From assembly GCA_012295275.1 (NCBI GenBank), contig CM022667.1, positions 5,462,208 through 5,526,207 of the forward strand: 64,000 nucleotides of DNA, written 5' to 3'. A program made the translations under genes and the position numbers. This DNA comes from Chrysomallon squamiferum. Lineage: Eukaryota; Mollusca; Gastropoda; Neomphalida; Peltospiridae. How positions within the stretch are numbered: position 1 is the stretch's first letter; each line of letters opens with the position of its first letter. The notes below the pieces were generated by a model that worked only from the letters and a program-made list of their open reading frames with translations, was not told the origin of the DNA and ran no database searches. This document shows positions 10,720 to 22,458 of this stretch, piece by piece.

Positions 10720-11850
10720 TACACCTGTTCTGTTTCTGTCCAGATACGAACAAAACACGTGACTCTTGTTCGAGCGAGTGAGCTGACGTCAGCAGATTCT
10801 AAATACTGTACGACTTGTACTCAGACGTACTCAGAGTGGACGATTTCTGTTTTAGATGAAATTTGAAACTAATAACGATGTAAACGTACAGGTATTTCAA
10901 GAAAATCATTCTGATCAAATTATGCTTTGAGCCTTACTAAAACCAGTTTAGGAAAATAGCAAGAGACATCAAACAACAGATCGAGTTGATGGAACCAAAA
11001 CGAGAATAAATATCGGATCCTGATGAGAGATATTTTTTTAATTTATTTCATGTTCGGTAGAAATAGAATAAAGTTAAATAAAATTAAGTAAACAAACAGA
11101 TAATAAATAAATTAATTAATTAATTAATTAATTAATTAATTAACAAACAAACAAACAAACAAATAAATAATTAAATAAGTGAGCTAATTTTCAAATATCT
11201 TTCAAAATTCAAAACCTTCTAAAAATTAGAATATTTTATTAAAAAAGGTAGTAATCTGCAAGCAATTGGTTTTGATTTTTAACTTAATGATGCAATGACT
11301 TTTTAAAAGACTTCAGAATTCTTCTGACCAAACAGATATATCCTAAAATAAAACAAAATAAAATAAATATTAATAAGAAGAATCAAAATAATAATAAAAA
11401 GAAGAAATAGTTTTTAAAAAGTCCTGAATATTTAATTAACACACTTACTGAAAAGTTCAGGTTCCAACGATCTCTTGAACTACAATGTCATAGTATGAGT
11501 GTTGTTCAGTTAGTAAGAAATATTCGAAAACATCTAGTTCAAACTCGAAAGAACATCACAAATTTGTTCCACCATATAACTTCTAACTTGTAACTTCTTT
11601 CTTTCTTTATTTATTTATTCACATTAAATTACACATTCTGTATACTTTAAAATATATTCGTATCATACAATTAGTACGACTAACATACCATTCTCAATGT
11701 GAACACTGGTGACAACAGAACAATACAAATCAGATTTCTCCATGTATGACACACCACAGCTTTCCAACACGGTGTCCTTTTCTTTCAACACCATGGCGTT
11801 CTGCCAGCTCATAAAAGCGGTCAGTATATGTTTTTAGTTTGCTTTTATTT
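10720..11850. repeat. Upstream region of gene A, paralogous to 22.39-23.83 kb
   Basis: No complete gene is visible. The stretch next to the signal exon and the far end near 11.70-11.83 kb are strongly similar to the region upstream of gene B, with low-complexity AT-rich sequence between. It ends with a conserved plus-strand short reading frame, MAFCQL(I/K)KA, followed by GTCAGT at 11.79-11.82 kb; see findings. I treat the whole as a duplicated promoter region. Confidence 0.7.
10784..10791. promoter_or_regulatory. TGACGTCA palindrome, gene A promoter
   Basis: A perfect CRE/ATF-type octamer inside the longer palindrome GCTGACGTCAGC, about 70 bp upstream of the gene A start codon. A CACGTG E-box lies between it and the ATG (near 10757). 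Both are repeated in gene B. Binding by CREB/ATF or bZIP proteins is inferred from the motif only. Confidence 0.55.
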
Positions 11851-11899
11851 ATTTTCATTTTTTTTTTTCTTTTAATGAGCGAAGCCTGTAGTTTCATAC

Positions 11900-11901
<2 letters not shown>

Positions 11902-11992
<91 letters not shown>
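11902..11992. repeat. (TC)n microsatellite
   Basis: About 90 bp of pure TC dinucleotide. The reading frames it generates on both strands (Leu-Ser and Arg-Glu repeats) are not genes. From here to 12.9 kb I see no exon, only AT-rich sequence. Confidence 0.97.
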
Positions 11993-11994
<2 letters not shown>

Positions 11995-12904
11995 GTTAAA
12001 ATTACCGGTTGCTTTTATTTTTTCGCACAAGTCAGAAGGATTCCATCTTGAAAAAATAAAAATAAAGTACAACAATCTGTTATGAAATGAAAGTGTCTGG
12101 TGGGAAAGATGACATTGGAAAAATATTGTGGATAATGAGAAGAGCATTTGTTAATAAAACAACATAGGACATTGTATTGCAGATCTCTGAATAAAAACAT
12201 GTACATTTTATTTCACGAAATATTTTGTGTTTTCCTGTGACAACATCCAACACGCACCTTATTTTTATTTAAAATTTAAAATTTGTATCACACAATTCAG
12301 CACGACAGAGAAACACAAAAGTTTACACGATACAATATGATGTAAGAGGATCAGTAACAAATTTGGTACAACGAAGTTAAATATTTTGAACAATGTTTAA
12401 ATTGTCATTTATCATTTCACAGTTATAAATCTGGTTATGAAGTTGAGCAAAGATAAGTATTTTAGAAATGTTTAAATTTTTATTTAAGTTTTTAATTTAT
12501 CAAGTTCACCATATTTAAATATTTTAACATTCATACTGTATTGCATTTCTATTATTTGTTGAAATAAATTTTAACAGTTATCATTCATCCTAGCAGTATT
12601 ATTTATGAAGCTGTATTTCTTAAATCAAGATGTTTCCAACAATTACAATAAAAAGTTAATTTATTGTTGCAAAACCCAGTCAGAATTTAGTTATACTGAT
12701 TTAAAATCATCCATTTTATTCTTCATTGCATAAGTGTCAGTCCATTTTGAAGTCTTTTCAAAGTTGTTGTTGTTGTTATGATTATTATTAGCTGATAAAA
12801 TTTTACGGCTGATCTAAGCAGAGATGAAAGCAGAATAATAATACAATATTTATACTTTTTGCAAAGCAGGCTTCAGGTCAATGAATTCTGTACTATCAGT
12901 TAAC

Positions 12905-13249
12905 CACGCAAATCCAAAGTGTATTTATTACTGACTGTTCCATCCCCTACAAGTGCACACCACCAATCAGTTGCATCTTCGTCACTGACCTCATTTATCT
13001 TCAACGAGTATGTCTTTGTCCGCGTAGAGACCTCCTCTGTTCCTTGTTCACAAGTTACAATATAACCTGGTGGTGGAACGTGAAACACGGAACATCCTGT
13101 CCATAGACTCTGTGATAATATAGCCAAGGACACTCGTGTCTTTTCCTTGTTAAATGATATCAGATCATCAAGACCGGCTGCTTCTGTGACTGTACAGGTG
13201 AGAGTGAAAGAACGTCCATTTCGTAAACCAGTCATAACCAGCGAATAGC
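12905..13249 (-). CDS. Ig-domain exon, subfamily II (after gene B)
   Basis: A 345-nt exon, phase 1-1, with CTAG acceptor. It encodes an Ig-like domain with cysteines at LTC, GC, TC and WWC. It belongs to a second subfamily (AGLDDLISFN, PPPGY, LKINEVSDEDATDWWC) closer to the gene C exon at 28121 than to the 342-nt exons. The donor in the correct phase is GTTAAC, a weak site, and an in-frame stop follows within two codons. It could therefore be the last coding exon of a secreted form (reading ends LRG) or a weakly spliced cassette. Assignment to gene B is by order only. Confidence 0.75.
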
Positions 13250-13578
13250 CTAGGAGTAATGGAATTTTTATATAGCTTTACTGGTATAATTACAGAGTTT
13301 AAAAGTGTTACAGCTATTTAATATTTATTATCTGATACAGAACATAAAAAAAAAAACAACAACTAATCAACAGAAGAAATAATTTCAATTTTTTTTTGTG
13401 TTTGAATTCTATTCAACCTCGTTCTTTTTTTTTCTTTTTTTTTTTTTCTTTTTTCTGTTATATTGGACATCAGAGAACAAACTAGGTAACCCTCTAAATT
13501 TGTATAATATATTTAGATTATTTCTTTCTTATAGCAAACGCAGATGTTAAATGAAAATGTTTTGTAGTATGAACAAAC

Positions 13579-13923
13579 CTGTCATTTTCAAATAGTAAGC
13601 GTTGCTGAATTTTTCTTCTCTTATCAGTCCACAATTCCAAACTGTTACATCTTCATCTTTAACTTCGTTTATCTTCAAAGTGTATTTCTTAATCCGTGAT
13701 GAGGTGTTCTCTGTTCCTTGTCCACAGGCTATGGTGTAACCTGGCGGTGGATGACTAAACAGTAAACAGCCTCTGGAAGGAGACTGCTCTAATGAAGCAA
13801 AGGAAATATAGGTTGACTGCCTGTGAAATGATATAACATCATCAAGACCACCAGCATCTGTGACTGCACATGTGAGAGTGAAAGAAGGACGACCTCGAGA
13901 GCCGGTCAGTACCAATGGAAAAC
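13579..13923 (-). CDS. Ig-domain exon, subfamily II (gene B region)
   Basis: A 345-nt phase 1-1 Ig exon with acceptor TTTTTAG and donor GTTTGT, weaker than the GTAAGT of the 342-nt exons. Visible motifs are FTLTCAVTD, GLDDVISFHR, GCLLF, PPPGYTIACGQGTEN and, at the F strand, VTVWNCGL, where WWC is replaced by WNC. The frame is intact. It precedes the exon at 12905 by ~0.33 kb and follows the microexon array of gene B, an unusual order (Ig, stalk, Ig). Confidence 0.78.
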
Positions 13924-14212
13924 CTAAAAATAATACAGTTGTATGTAGTTTTATAATTAGGTTTGAAACCGTTTTTATAACCAACATTACAAATGAATTC
14001 TGTGATATGAGCAACGAAAATTAAAATAGAAGTAAGATTTTAAATTTGGAGTATAAACAAAGCTGTCAGACATGATGTATTAACAATGCCGAAAGTCAGT
14101 TGAAAAATTCCTATATGAAATAATTTTAAAACAGTAAACTAACGCAAATACAAATAATAACAACAACAACATCAGTGACATAAATAGTAATAATAATTAT
14201 GACAGTAATGAT

Positions 14213-14253
14213 AATAATAATAATAATAATAATAATGATAATAATAATAATAA
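14213..14253. repeat. (AAT)n microsatellite
   Basis: ATA/AAT triplet run with GAT interruptions. From 14.0 to 15.1 kb the sequence is AT-rich with several such runs (another at 14633-14675) and holds one decayed microexon. Confidence 0.9.
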
Positions 14254-14458
14254 TATATACTCCTTTTTTTTTAGTATACGTTTGGCATACCTCTTTCAGA
14301 TGAATCGTTTTAATATAATCAACTAAATTTAGTTTATTTGTAATTGAAACAGATTTGGAAAGAAACTGAACGGATTTCAAGATCAAAAGGAAAAGATTTG
14401 GTTACTGGCGCTCGTTCAATACAATCCACAGAAAATACACAATATGATGAAACTTAAC

Positions 14459-14476
14459 ATGAATATCATTGTCTGC
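14459..14476 (-). pseudogene. Decayed microexon (gene B)
   Basis: Minus-strand sequence matching the 3' two-thirds of the acidic microexon type (CAGACAATGATATTCATG), with donor TTAAGT in place of GTAAGT and about 9 nt missing at the 5' side. It is flanked by the same ATGATGAAACTTA context as the intact copies. Confidence 0.45.
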
Positions 14477-14630
14477 TTTTTCATAAACAACGAAAAGAAA
14501 TAAGTATTAGTGAAGGAATATATAAACGATAAGAACAACATCAGTTAAGAAGATTAAAAAAATACATGAACAATAATATAAAATAATCGTAGAAAAAAAA
14601 TGAAATGAACAATATATAAATACAAATACA

Positions 14631-14676
<46 letters not shown>

Positions 14677-15104
14677 TAACAATAACAATGACAACAAAAA
14701 CATAAACAACAACAATAATAATAATAGTAATAAAATAATAATTATAATAACAATTCTTCTTTCATTTTATTTTCTTTCTTTTTCTTTATTATTGTTATTA
14801 TTATTATTATCTTTATTTTTTCGTAAAAAATGTAAAGTCTAATAACAACTAAAAATCAGTGGTATTTTTCGAAAAACTTACAATAACATTAGTATCGATA
14901 AACAGAATGAAAAAAGTAAATGATCGAACGAGTCATGTTTATATCATTAAAGTGGACTGATTTTATTTACTTTCTCTTTGTCACACATACGGACACTAAT
15001 ACAGAAGGATGTCTGGTGCAAATGACAAGACACTAGCTAGTAGGACTAATGAAAATACACTTTACATAAAATGTACATACAATTGTGAGTATGATGAAAC
15101 TTAT

Positions 15105-15131
15105 CACCAGCAACATTTTCGGCTCGAAATA
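15105..15131 (-). pseudogene. Decayed microexon (gene B)
   Basis: A 27-nt block aligned with the intact ENVAGG-type microexon at 15572. The donor has mutated to ATAAGT and the acceptor AG has been lost (GGTAAT). The coding part is still recognisable (CCGAAAATGTTGCTGGTG). Confidence 0.5.
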
Positions 15132-15571
15132 ATTACCGAGGAATAAAAAAAAATATAAAATTAATAAATCAATAAATAAACAAACAAACAAACATAAATA
15201 AATAAATAATGTAACACATAAAAAGAAATAAAATGTTAAATGAAAATGTTACCAAAGCATATTTCGATTAATATCTATATTTTAGAGTACAAATCTAATG
15301 GTAACTGGTGAAACCCAATATGAGCACAGCAGTGGATTAATAATAATGATGATGATGATGATGATGATGATGATAAAGAATGATAATAATAATACCAGCA
15401 GATGATGCTGATAACAACAGTATTTTATCTACTTGCGCTTGTTACGTTCAGTTTATAGGAAATGTAGTATGACTAATGTACTAACAAACCGGAGTATGTT
15501 GAAACTTACACTTACACGAATATATACTTTATGTAAAACGTACTAACAATCGAGAATTTGATGAAACTTAC

Positions 15572-15598
15572 CACCAGCAACATTTTCGGCAGGATATA
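15572..15598 (-). CDS. 27-nt stalk microexon (gene B)
   Basis: Intact 27-nt exon between ...TTATCAG and GTAAGT, phase 1-1, reading YPAENVAG. It is one of a series at 16547, 16002 and 15572 that follows the two 342-nt Ig exons of gene B. Each adds nine residues without frame change. The peptide is short, small-residue-rich and acidic, as expected for a flexible linker. Confidence 0.6.
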
Positions 15599-15643
15599 CT
15601 GATAAAGAAATAAAAGGAAAAACTAAACAAACAAACAAACAAA

Positions 15644-15682
<39 letters not shown>

Positions 15683-15793
15683 AATGTTTATTAAAAAGGA
15701 TACCAAAGAATATTTCCTTAAATATATCTTTATTTGAGTAATTGAAAGCTAACCATAATTGACGAAACCTACTATTAGTACAACACTGAATTA

Positions 15794-15812
15794 ATAATAA
15801 TAATAACAATAA

Positions 15813-15885
<73 letters not shown>
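15794..15885. repeat. (AAT)n microsatellite
   Basis: Long AAT run between two microexons of gene B. The same position relative to a microexon carries AAT runs in gene A (380, 1288), so it is part of the duplicated microexon unit. Confidence 0.95.
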
Positions 15886-15887
<2 letters not shown>

Positions 15888-16001
15888 GATCTATATAATA
15901 ATGCCAACAGATTTCATTGGTAGCAGCAGTTTATCTACTTGCATTAGTTACGTTCGATTTGTAGGACTATTGAACCAAAAAGACCAAATATTGAAACTTA
16001 C

Positions 16002-16028
16002 CATAAATATCTCTGTCGTCTGATATTT
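16002..16028 (-). CDS. 27-nt acidic-type microexon (gene B)
   Basis: Intact 27-nt exon with acceptor TTCATCAG and donor GTAAGT, phase 1-1. It reads ISDDRDIY, a different acidic peptide from the NVAGG type. Decayed relatives sit at 557 and 14459. The alternation of two microexon types suggests duplication of a larger unit that carried both. Confidence 0.57.
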
Positions 16029-16546
16029 CTGATGAAGAATAGACAATAAAAAGAATGAACCAATAAATAAAGTTTATCAAATAATGAAATGGTAGAAAAT
16101 GTACAGTAATACTAAAGAAAATAAGTAAAGTTAAACAAATAAATAATTAATATACGTATTTTTTATCATTAATTTTCATTTCTTATTTTCTACATATAAT
16201 TTTTTTCTTACTTTTATTTTTATTTTATTTTATTTTTTGATTTACATTACATTTTTTCTTTAAAAAAATAAAATTTAATAACAACTAACATTCGATGGTA
16301 TTTTTGAATAATTTACAATAAAATTAGTATCGATAAACAGCAACAAAAAATAATAATAATAATAAAAATAAAAAACAAATTAAAAACATGTGTCATTTAC
16401 ATATAATTAAAGCATCTAACTTGTACATATTTAGAAACTGATTCTAAAGGATCGCTGATGAAAACGGCAACACTTTAGCTACTGGCATTTATGAAAATAC
16501 ACTTTACATAAAATGTACTAGTAATAGTAAGTATGATGAAACTTAC

Positions 16547-16573
16547 CACCAGCAACATTTCCGGGTATAGATC
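16547..16573 (-). CDS. 27-nt stalk microexon (gene B)
   Basis: Intact 27-nt exon with acceptor TTTTTCAG and donor GTAAGT, phase 1-1, reading SIPGNVAG. It is the first microexon downstream of the Ig exon at 17606, about 1 kb away. The flank contains the recurring ACTTTACATAAAATGTACT motif. Confidence 0.6.
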
Positions 16574-17605
16574 CTGAAAAAGAAGTAAAATAAATAAATA
16601 AATAAATAAATAAATAAACAGCCCTTACGGCATCCGGTCATAGAAGCGAACAAGACACGTATATTGATTCTTATTGTGTAAGGGAGGACATGAAAAGAAG
16701 AAAATAATATTTGAAAAAGTTCAGTATCAGTGACAGTTTCTTTGCATTAATGCTTCAGAAGACAAAACAATAGTGATTTACATTTTTGCACTTTCTATTG
16801 TGTTTTCATACATACATGATATGGACAGTGTAATTATTTTCCTTCTTATCACTGGTGGTAATTAAAGAGGAATAATTTTATTCTTAATTATTTCTAATAA
16901 AGGCTTTTTTTGGTATACAGTGATACCATATCAAGATAAAGCCATTGTTTACTTGAATGTAAGTGTAAACTAAATTATAACAGTAAGTCACGTTGTTTAT
17001 TTTTTTCTTAACAAAGCTAGTAACTAAACAGCTTTCACCCGAGCTGCATATCTCCTTATGATAAAGATATTATATTGAAATTAATTGAATATCACTACAA
17101 TGTTATTGTCTTTGCACTTGCCTACTCACATCAGGATTTGACCACTTAATTATGGAAAATGTTATAACACAAATACTTTTAAAACTTTAATTTTTGGTTC
17201 TGGCATATTTAAGGTTTTTTCACCACTAAAATGATTCTAAAGTGATATTTGCTGGAACTGACGGATCATCTTTCCTGTAGACTAGTTGAAAGCAGAAGCT
17301 CGACCCATTGAAGTAGCACTCACGTATGAATCATGTTTCATGATGTGACAGAAACACATGCTTTCATGCAAAACAGAAACTAGGGAGGAAGTGTCTGCTG
17401 CCATTAACTGAAGTTCTGTGTTTTGTCATCGGCTTTACAGTTTTTCATTTCGGAATTTGACTGAAATGATTATTCCCTCTAGACTATAATAAGAAAATAT
17501 ACATTTTTCGTTTTATTTACCTATTCAATCTCAGACCTATATGATTTGTGATAAATAACGAAGTTAACAGGGTTCAGTCAGGACAATAAAATGTTTAGAA
17601 CTTAC

Positions 17606-17947
17606 TATAAAATTTCACTGTGAATTTGTTGCTTTGCGTTCCATCAGCCTGGAGTGAACACCACCAAACAGTGAGATCTTCGTTTTTAACTGCAGTTATC
17701 TTCAAAGTGTAAGTCTTAATCGATGTCGCTGTGTTTGTTGTTCCACTTCCACAGCTAGGAACATAACCAGATGGTGGAAAACTAAACAGAGAGCAGTCTG
17801 AAGCAGACTGGAGTATTGTGGTAATAGACGCGCTGGATGTTTTCCTGTTAAACATTACAAGATCATCAAGGTCAACAGCATTATTTACTGTACAAGTCAG
17901 AGTGAACGATGGACGTTTTGGAGATCCAGTCATAACCAGTGAATAAT
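17606..17947 (-). CDS. Ig-domain exon B2 (gene B)
   Basis: A 342-nt phase 1-1 Ig exon, intact, with acceptor CTAG and donor GTAAGT. It shares the first ~20 residues with the gene A exons but has a distinct middle (LVMFNRKTSSASITTILQSASDC, cited as separate parts: LVMFNRK, SASITTILQ, SDC) and PPSGYVPSCGSG. The second cysteine is in SDCSLF. The end KFYS resembles exon A4. It lies immediately upstream of the microexon array. Confidence 0.87.
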
Positions 17948-18068
17948 CTAGGAGACAAAATTAAATGAAATTAAAAAGATTAGCATAAAAAAATACAATG
18001 ATTATAAACAAATACATTTCTTAGAACACTAATCTATACGTATTCATTCTTACTGTTATTAGTATTAC

Positions 18069-18113
<45 letters not shown>

Positions 18114-18556
18114 GATTATTATTATGAGTATTACTACTACTAGTTATTTATTTACTTATTATTTTGTTTAATGTTTTTTTTTTCAAATTCTTGATCATCA
18201 TATAGGCACTTAACTGAATATCCCGAACTAATATTAGAATATTTTTATACGTATATATTAACATAAAGTTATGGATATTTACAGTTTCTTATTTATTGCA
18301 ATTCATATGGAGAGCCTTGTTCTTTTTAAAATTTTCAAAATAAATAAATAAAATGGAATCATCATTAAATCATAGAGATTTTTCAAAGAGAAAGAAGAAA
18401 TGAATTTTATCTTTAATACTGCTGAATATATTCTTATATTTTCCAAATTGTATTCTTGTACAGAGCAAAAGTAGCTTGTGTGTAAAACTACAGCAAACGT
18501 AAATCATTCTAGTTTAATTTGAAAGCCCTGACATACATGCATATCTATCTAAATTT

Positions 18557-18657
<101 letters not shown>

Positions 18658-19718
18658 AAAAATAAAATAATAATAATCTGTTTGACACAAAATTGGTTAG
18701 TTTCTTTTATCTTGATGTTACCACAATGTTCAAAATGTTCATGTTTTTCTTTTAATTGAATATTTGATTTTTTGTGGGGGATGCTTTATGAATAATTTGT
18801 TGAAAAGAACATTAGATCTAAAAGCAATTCCACGGAAGGACTCCTGACTGGATTTTTCCCTAATATATTCTTAGTATACAAATATCATTGATAAATTAAT
18901 TTCAGAGAACCCTTGCTCTTTTTTTAACAATCTGCACAGATGTATCAATATCAATGACTTTTACGAAATGAATTATAACATATTACTTTTTAGATCTAAT
19001 AAACGTTCCATTTAATATAACATCTATTTGGCTTCAAGAAGCCCATGTTCTATCGTTTGTTTGGCTTGTTAGATGGTATTTTCATAACCCTCTTAATCTG
19101 TTCAACGGTGAGTTGTTCGGAGCATTTATTTTGAGAAATTGTTTTACGATATCTGTTTATTCTTGAGCAGTTTGTTATTGTATCAGAGATAGGTTCATTA
19201 ATTCATTAATCAACAACACCAGTTGTATGCAGATAATTTAAAAAAACAAACATATAACAACTATCATTTTGTCCTCTGAAAGAAAATCTCAAGAAGTGAG
19301 TGTAGTGTATATCCGATATTCGCAATAGTGACACGTGTACTTTCCATGTGTGACGTAGTCTAATAGAATTTATTCCCATAGTGTTTTACCCATGTTCAAC
19401 GTTGGTAAATATGTTAATAAACAAACAAACAAACAAACAATATGACTCATTTTTCATGATGTGACAGAAACACATGCTTTCATGCAAAACATAAAATTAG
19501 AGAGCAAGTGTGTGCTGCCATTAACTGAAGTTCTGTGTTTTGTCATCGGTTTACAGTTTTTCATTTCGGAATTTGACTGAAATGATTAATCCCTCTAGAC
19601 TATAAAAAAATATACATTTTTCGTTTTATTTACCTATACAATCTCAGACCTATATCATTTGTGATAAATAACGAAGTTAACAGGGTTCAGTCAGGACAAT
19701 AAAATGTTTAGAACTTAC

Positions 19719-20060
19719 TATAAAATTTCAGTAACAGTGAGTTGCTTTGTGTTCCATCAGCCATGAGTGAACACCACCAAAATGTGAGATCTTTCTTTTT
19801 AACTTCAGTTATCTTCAAAGTGTAAGTCTTAGTCTGTGACGCTGTGTTTGTTGTTCCACTTCCACAGCTAGGAACATAACCAGATGGTGGAAAACTAAAT
19901 GGGGAGCAGTCTGAAGCAGACTGAAGTATTGTGGTAATAGAAGCGCTGGATGTTTTCCTGTTAAACATTACAAGATCATCAAGCCCAACAGCATTATTTA
20001 CTGTACAAGTCAGAGTGAACGATGGATGTTTTGGAGATCCAGTCATAACCAGTGAATAAC
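19719..20060 (-). CDS. Ig-domain exon B1 (gene B)
   Basis: A 342-nt phase 1-1 Ig exon, intact, the first after the gene B signal exon. It is very similar to B2 but differs at several residues near the end (TEVKKKDLTFWWC, NSLLLKF). Acceptor and donor are consensus. The change LTV to LTF next to WWC and the NSLLLK end are replacement differences within a recent duplicate. Confidence 0.87.
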
Positions 20061-20544
20061 CTAGCAGACAAAATTAAATGACATTAAAAAGATTAGCATA
20101 AAAAAATACAATGATTATAAACAAATACATTTCTTAGAACACTAATTTGTACGTATTCCTTTTTATTGATGTTATTATTACTACTACTACTACTACTATT
20201 ATTATTATTATTATTATTATTACTCCTACAACTAATACTTATTTATTTACTTATTATTTTGTTTAATGTTTTTTCCAAATTCTTGAACATCATATAGGCA
20301 CTTAACTGAATATCCCGAACTAATATTAGAATATTTTTATACGTATATATTAGTGTAAAGTTATGGATATTTACAGTTTCTTATTTATTGCAATTCATAT
20401 GGTGAGCCTTGTTCTTTTTAAAAAATTAAAAATAAATACATAAAATTGAATCATCATTAAATCATAGAGATTTTTCAAAGAGAAAGAAGAAATGAATTTT
20501 ATCTTTAATATATGGATAAATTCATGCATATCTATCTAAATTTA

Positions 20545-20579
20545 CACACACACACACACACAGAGAGAGACAGAGACAG

Positions 20580-20660
<81 letters not shown>
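20545..20660. repeat. (AC)n-(AG)n compound microsatellite
   Basis: Second copy of the dinucleotide repeat in the tandem duplication, with a longer AG part. Confidence 0.95.
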
Positions 20661-20662
<2 letters not shown>

Positions 20663-21445
20663 AAAAATAAAATAATAATAATCTGTTTGACACAAAATTG
20701 GTTAGTTTCTTTTATCTTGATGTTACCACAATGTTCAAAGTGTTCATGTTTTTCTTTTAATTGAATATTTGATTTTTTGTGGGGGATGCTTTATGAATAA
20801 TTTGTTGAAAAGAACATTAGATCTAAAAGCAATTCCACGGAAGGACTCCTGACTGGATTTTTCCCTAATATATTCTTAGTATACAAATATCATTGATAAA
20901 TTAATTTCAGAGAACCCTTGCTCTTTTTTTAATAATCTGCACAGATCTATAACTATCAATGACTTTTACGAAATGAATTATAACATATTACTTTTTAGAT
21001 CTGATAAACGTTCCATTTAATATAACATCTATTTGGCTTCAAGAAGCCCAAATTCTATTATTTCTTTGACTTGTTAGATGGTATTTTCATAACCCTCTTA
21101 ATCTGTTAAACCGGGAGTTATTTGGAGCATTTATTTTGAGAAATTGGTTTATGATATCTGTTTATTCTTGAGCAGTTTGTTATTGTATCAGAGATAGGTT
21201 CATTAATTCATTAATCAACAACACCAGTTGTATGCAGATAATTTAAAAAAAACAAACATATAACAACTATCATTTTGTCCTCTGAAAGAAAATCTCAAGA
21301 AGTGAGTGTAGTGTATATCCGATATTCGCAATAGTGACACGTGTACTTTCCATGTGTGACGTAGTCTAATAGAATTTATTCCCATAGTGTTTTACCCAAG
21401 TCCAACGTTGGTAAATATGTTAATAAACAAACAAACAAACAAATA

Positions 21446-22312
21446 AAGAAAGAAAGAAAGAAAGAAACAATGAAAGAAAGAAACAAACAAACAAATAAAT
21501 GGATAAGAAAGTAGATTATTAAGAAACAAGATTAAAACATTGGAATATTCTCCCATAATTCTTTGAGACAACTTTTCAAGGTAACCAGCATGGGTTGAAT
21601 TGTGCGAATTTCGACAGCTTCTAAACGAGTAGTATATTGGCTGACCGTGGTTAATGACTTTGAGGAATGCTGGTTACATTTTATTCTTTAACGGAAAGCT
21701 GCTTAATGCGACCCACCAGATACACTAGGAAACTGAAGGATGTTTATTCAAGGCTGAGCGAGCAGCAATATTCTAAAATATGTATGAAGTCAATGGAAGG
21801 TATTTGGCAGTTTCAACAAAGTTTTGTTTGTGAATATCAAAGGATACAGAAGCTCTATCCTGTATGATACATATGAACTCTAGATTTTGTGCCTGTAATA
21901 AAAGATTTAAGACAATCGTGTTTGTAGTTTATACAATTACTTTTTAGTTCTTCGGATCATCAGGTTAGAATGGTCAGAAGTGATAGTCTAATGATTCTAT
22001 TTGCTACGCCCAATTTATCATTTATCTATCTTGATTTTGGTTATTTAACATGAATACTTGCTTGGGGATCATTTCTTGATTTTGGTGAGCGCTTTTTAAT
22101 GATAACAAGTACGTTTATTAAATATTATCTGGTGAAAAATATTATCTTGTGAAACATAAGTTGCATTATTCTGTAATAAAATTTTAATGTAAATGAAATT
22201 TCTTATGTAATTATTGTAGAACGGTAACACACATTATAAAACAACAGCTGACTTTAACCCGAAATGTCGAACTTGTAATAGCTAAATAAAGGAATGAAAA
22301 TAGAAAACTAAC
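21446..22312. other. Intron 1 remainder of gene B, no clear exon
   Basis: Unique AT-rich sequence between the tandem duplication and the signal exon. A short plus-strand reading frame at 21667-21867 has no recognisable features. I see no supported exon here. Confidence 0.5.
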
Positions 22313-22382
22313 TTTGGCAGTTGACATTATGTAGGAGGCAGATCCAAAGAAACAAGTATTTCGACGCCATCATCATCAGCAT
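22313..22382 (-). CDS. Signal-peptide exon, start of gene B
   Basis: ATG at 22382 on the minus strand opens 23 codons plus one base to a GTTAGT donor, phase 1, matching gene A almost base for base. The peptide has the form MLMMMASK / YLFLWICLL / HNVNCQ, a clear signal sequence. It differs from gene A by a Thr-to-Met and a Trp-to-Ser change in the n-region. Spliced to the Ig exon at 20060, the frame continues. Confidence 0.85.
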
Positions 22383-22450
22383 TGTGTACACCTGTTCTGT
22401 TTCTGTCCAGATACGAACAAAACACGTGACTCTTGTTCGAGCGAGTGAGC

Positions 22451-22458
22451 TGACGTCA
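22451..22458. promoter_or_regulatory. TGACGTCA palindrome, gene B promoter
   Basis: Same GCTGACGTCAGC element as in gene A, at the same distance (about 70 bp) from the start codon, with the same CACGTG box between. The proximal 200 bp are almost unchanged between the two genes. Confidence 0.55.

Noticed and set aside
10654-10866. Plus-strand 70-codon frame, also present at 22321-22533
   Set aside because: It is the antisense of the signal-peptide exons and promoters of genes A and B; its conservation is explained by those.
11839-12147. Leu-Ser and Arg-Glu repeat proteins on both strands
   Set aside because: Direct translation of the (TC)n microsatellite.
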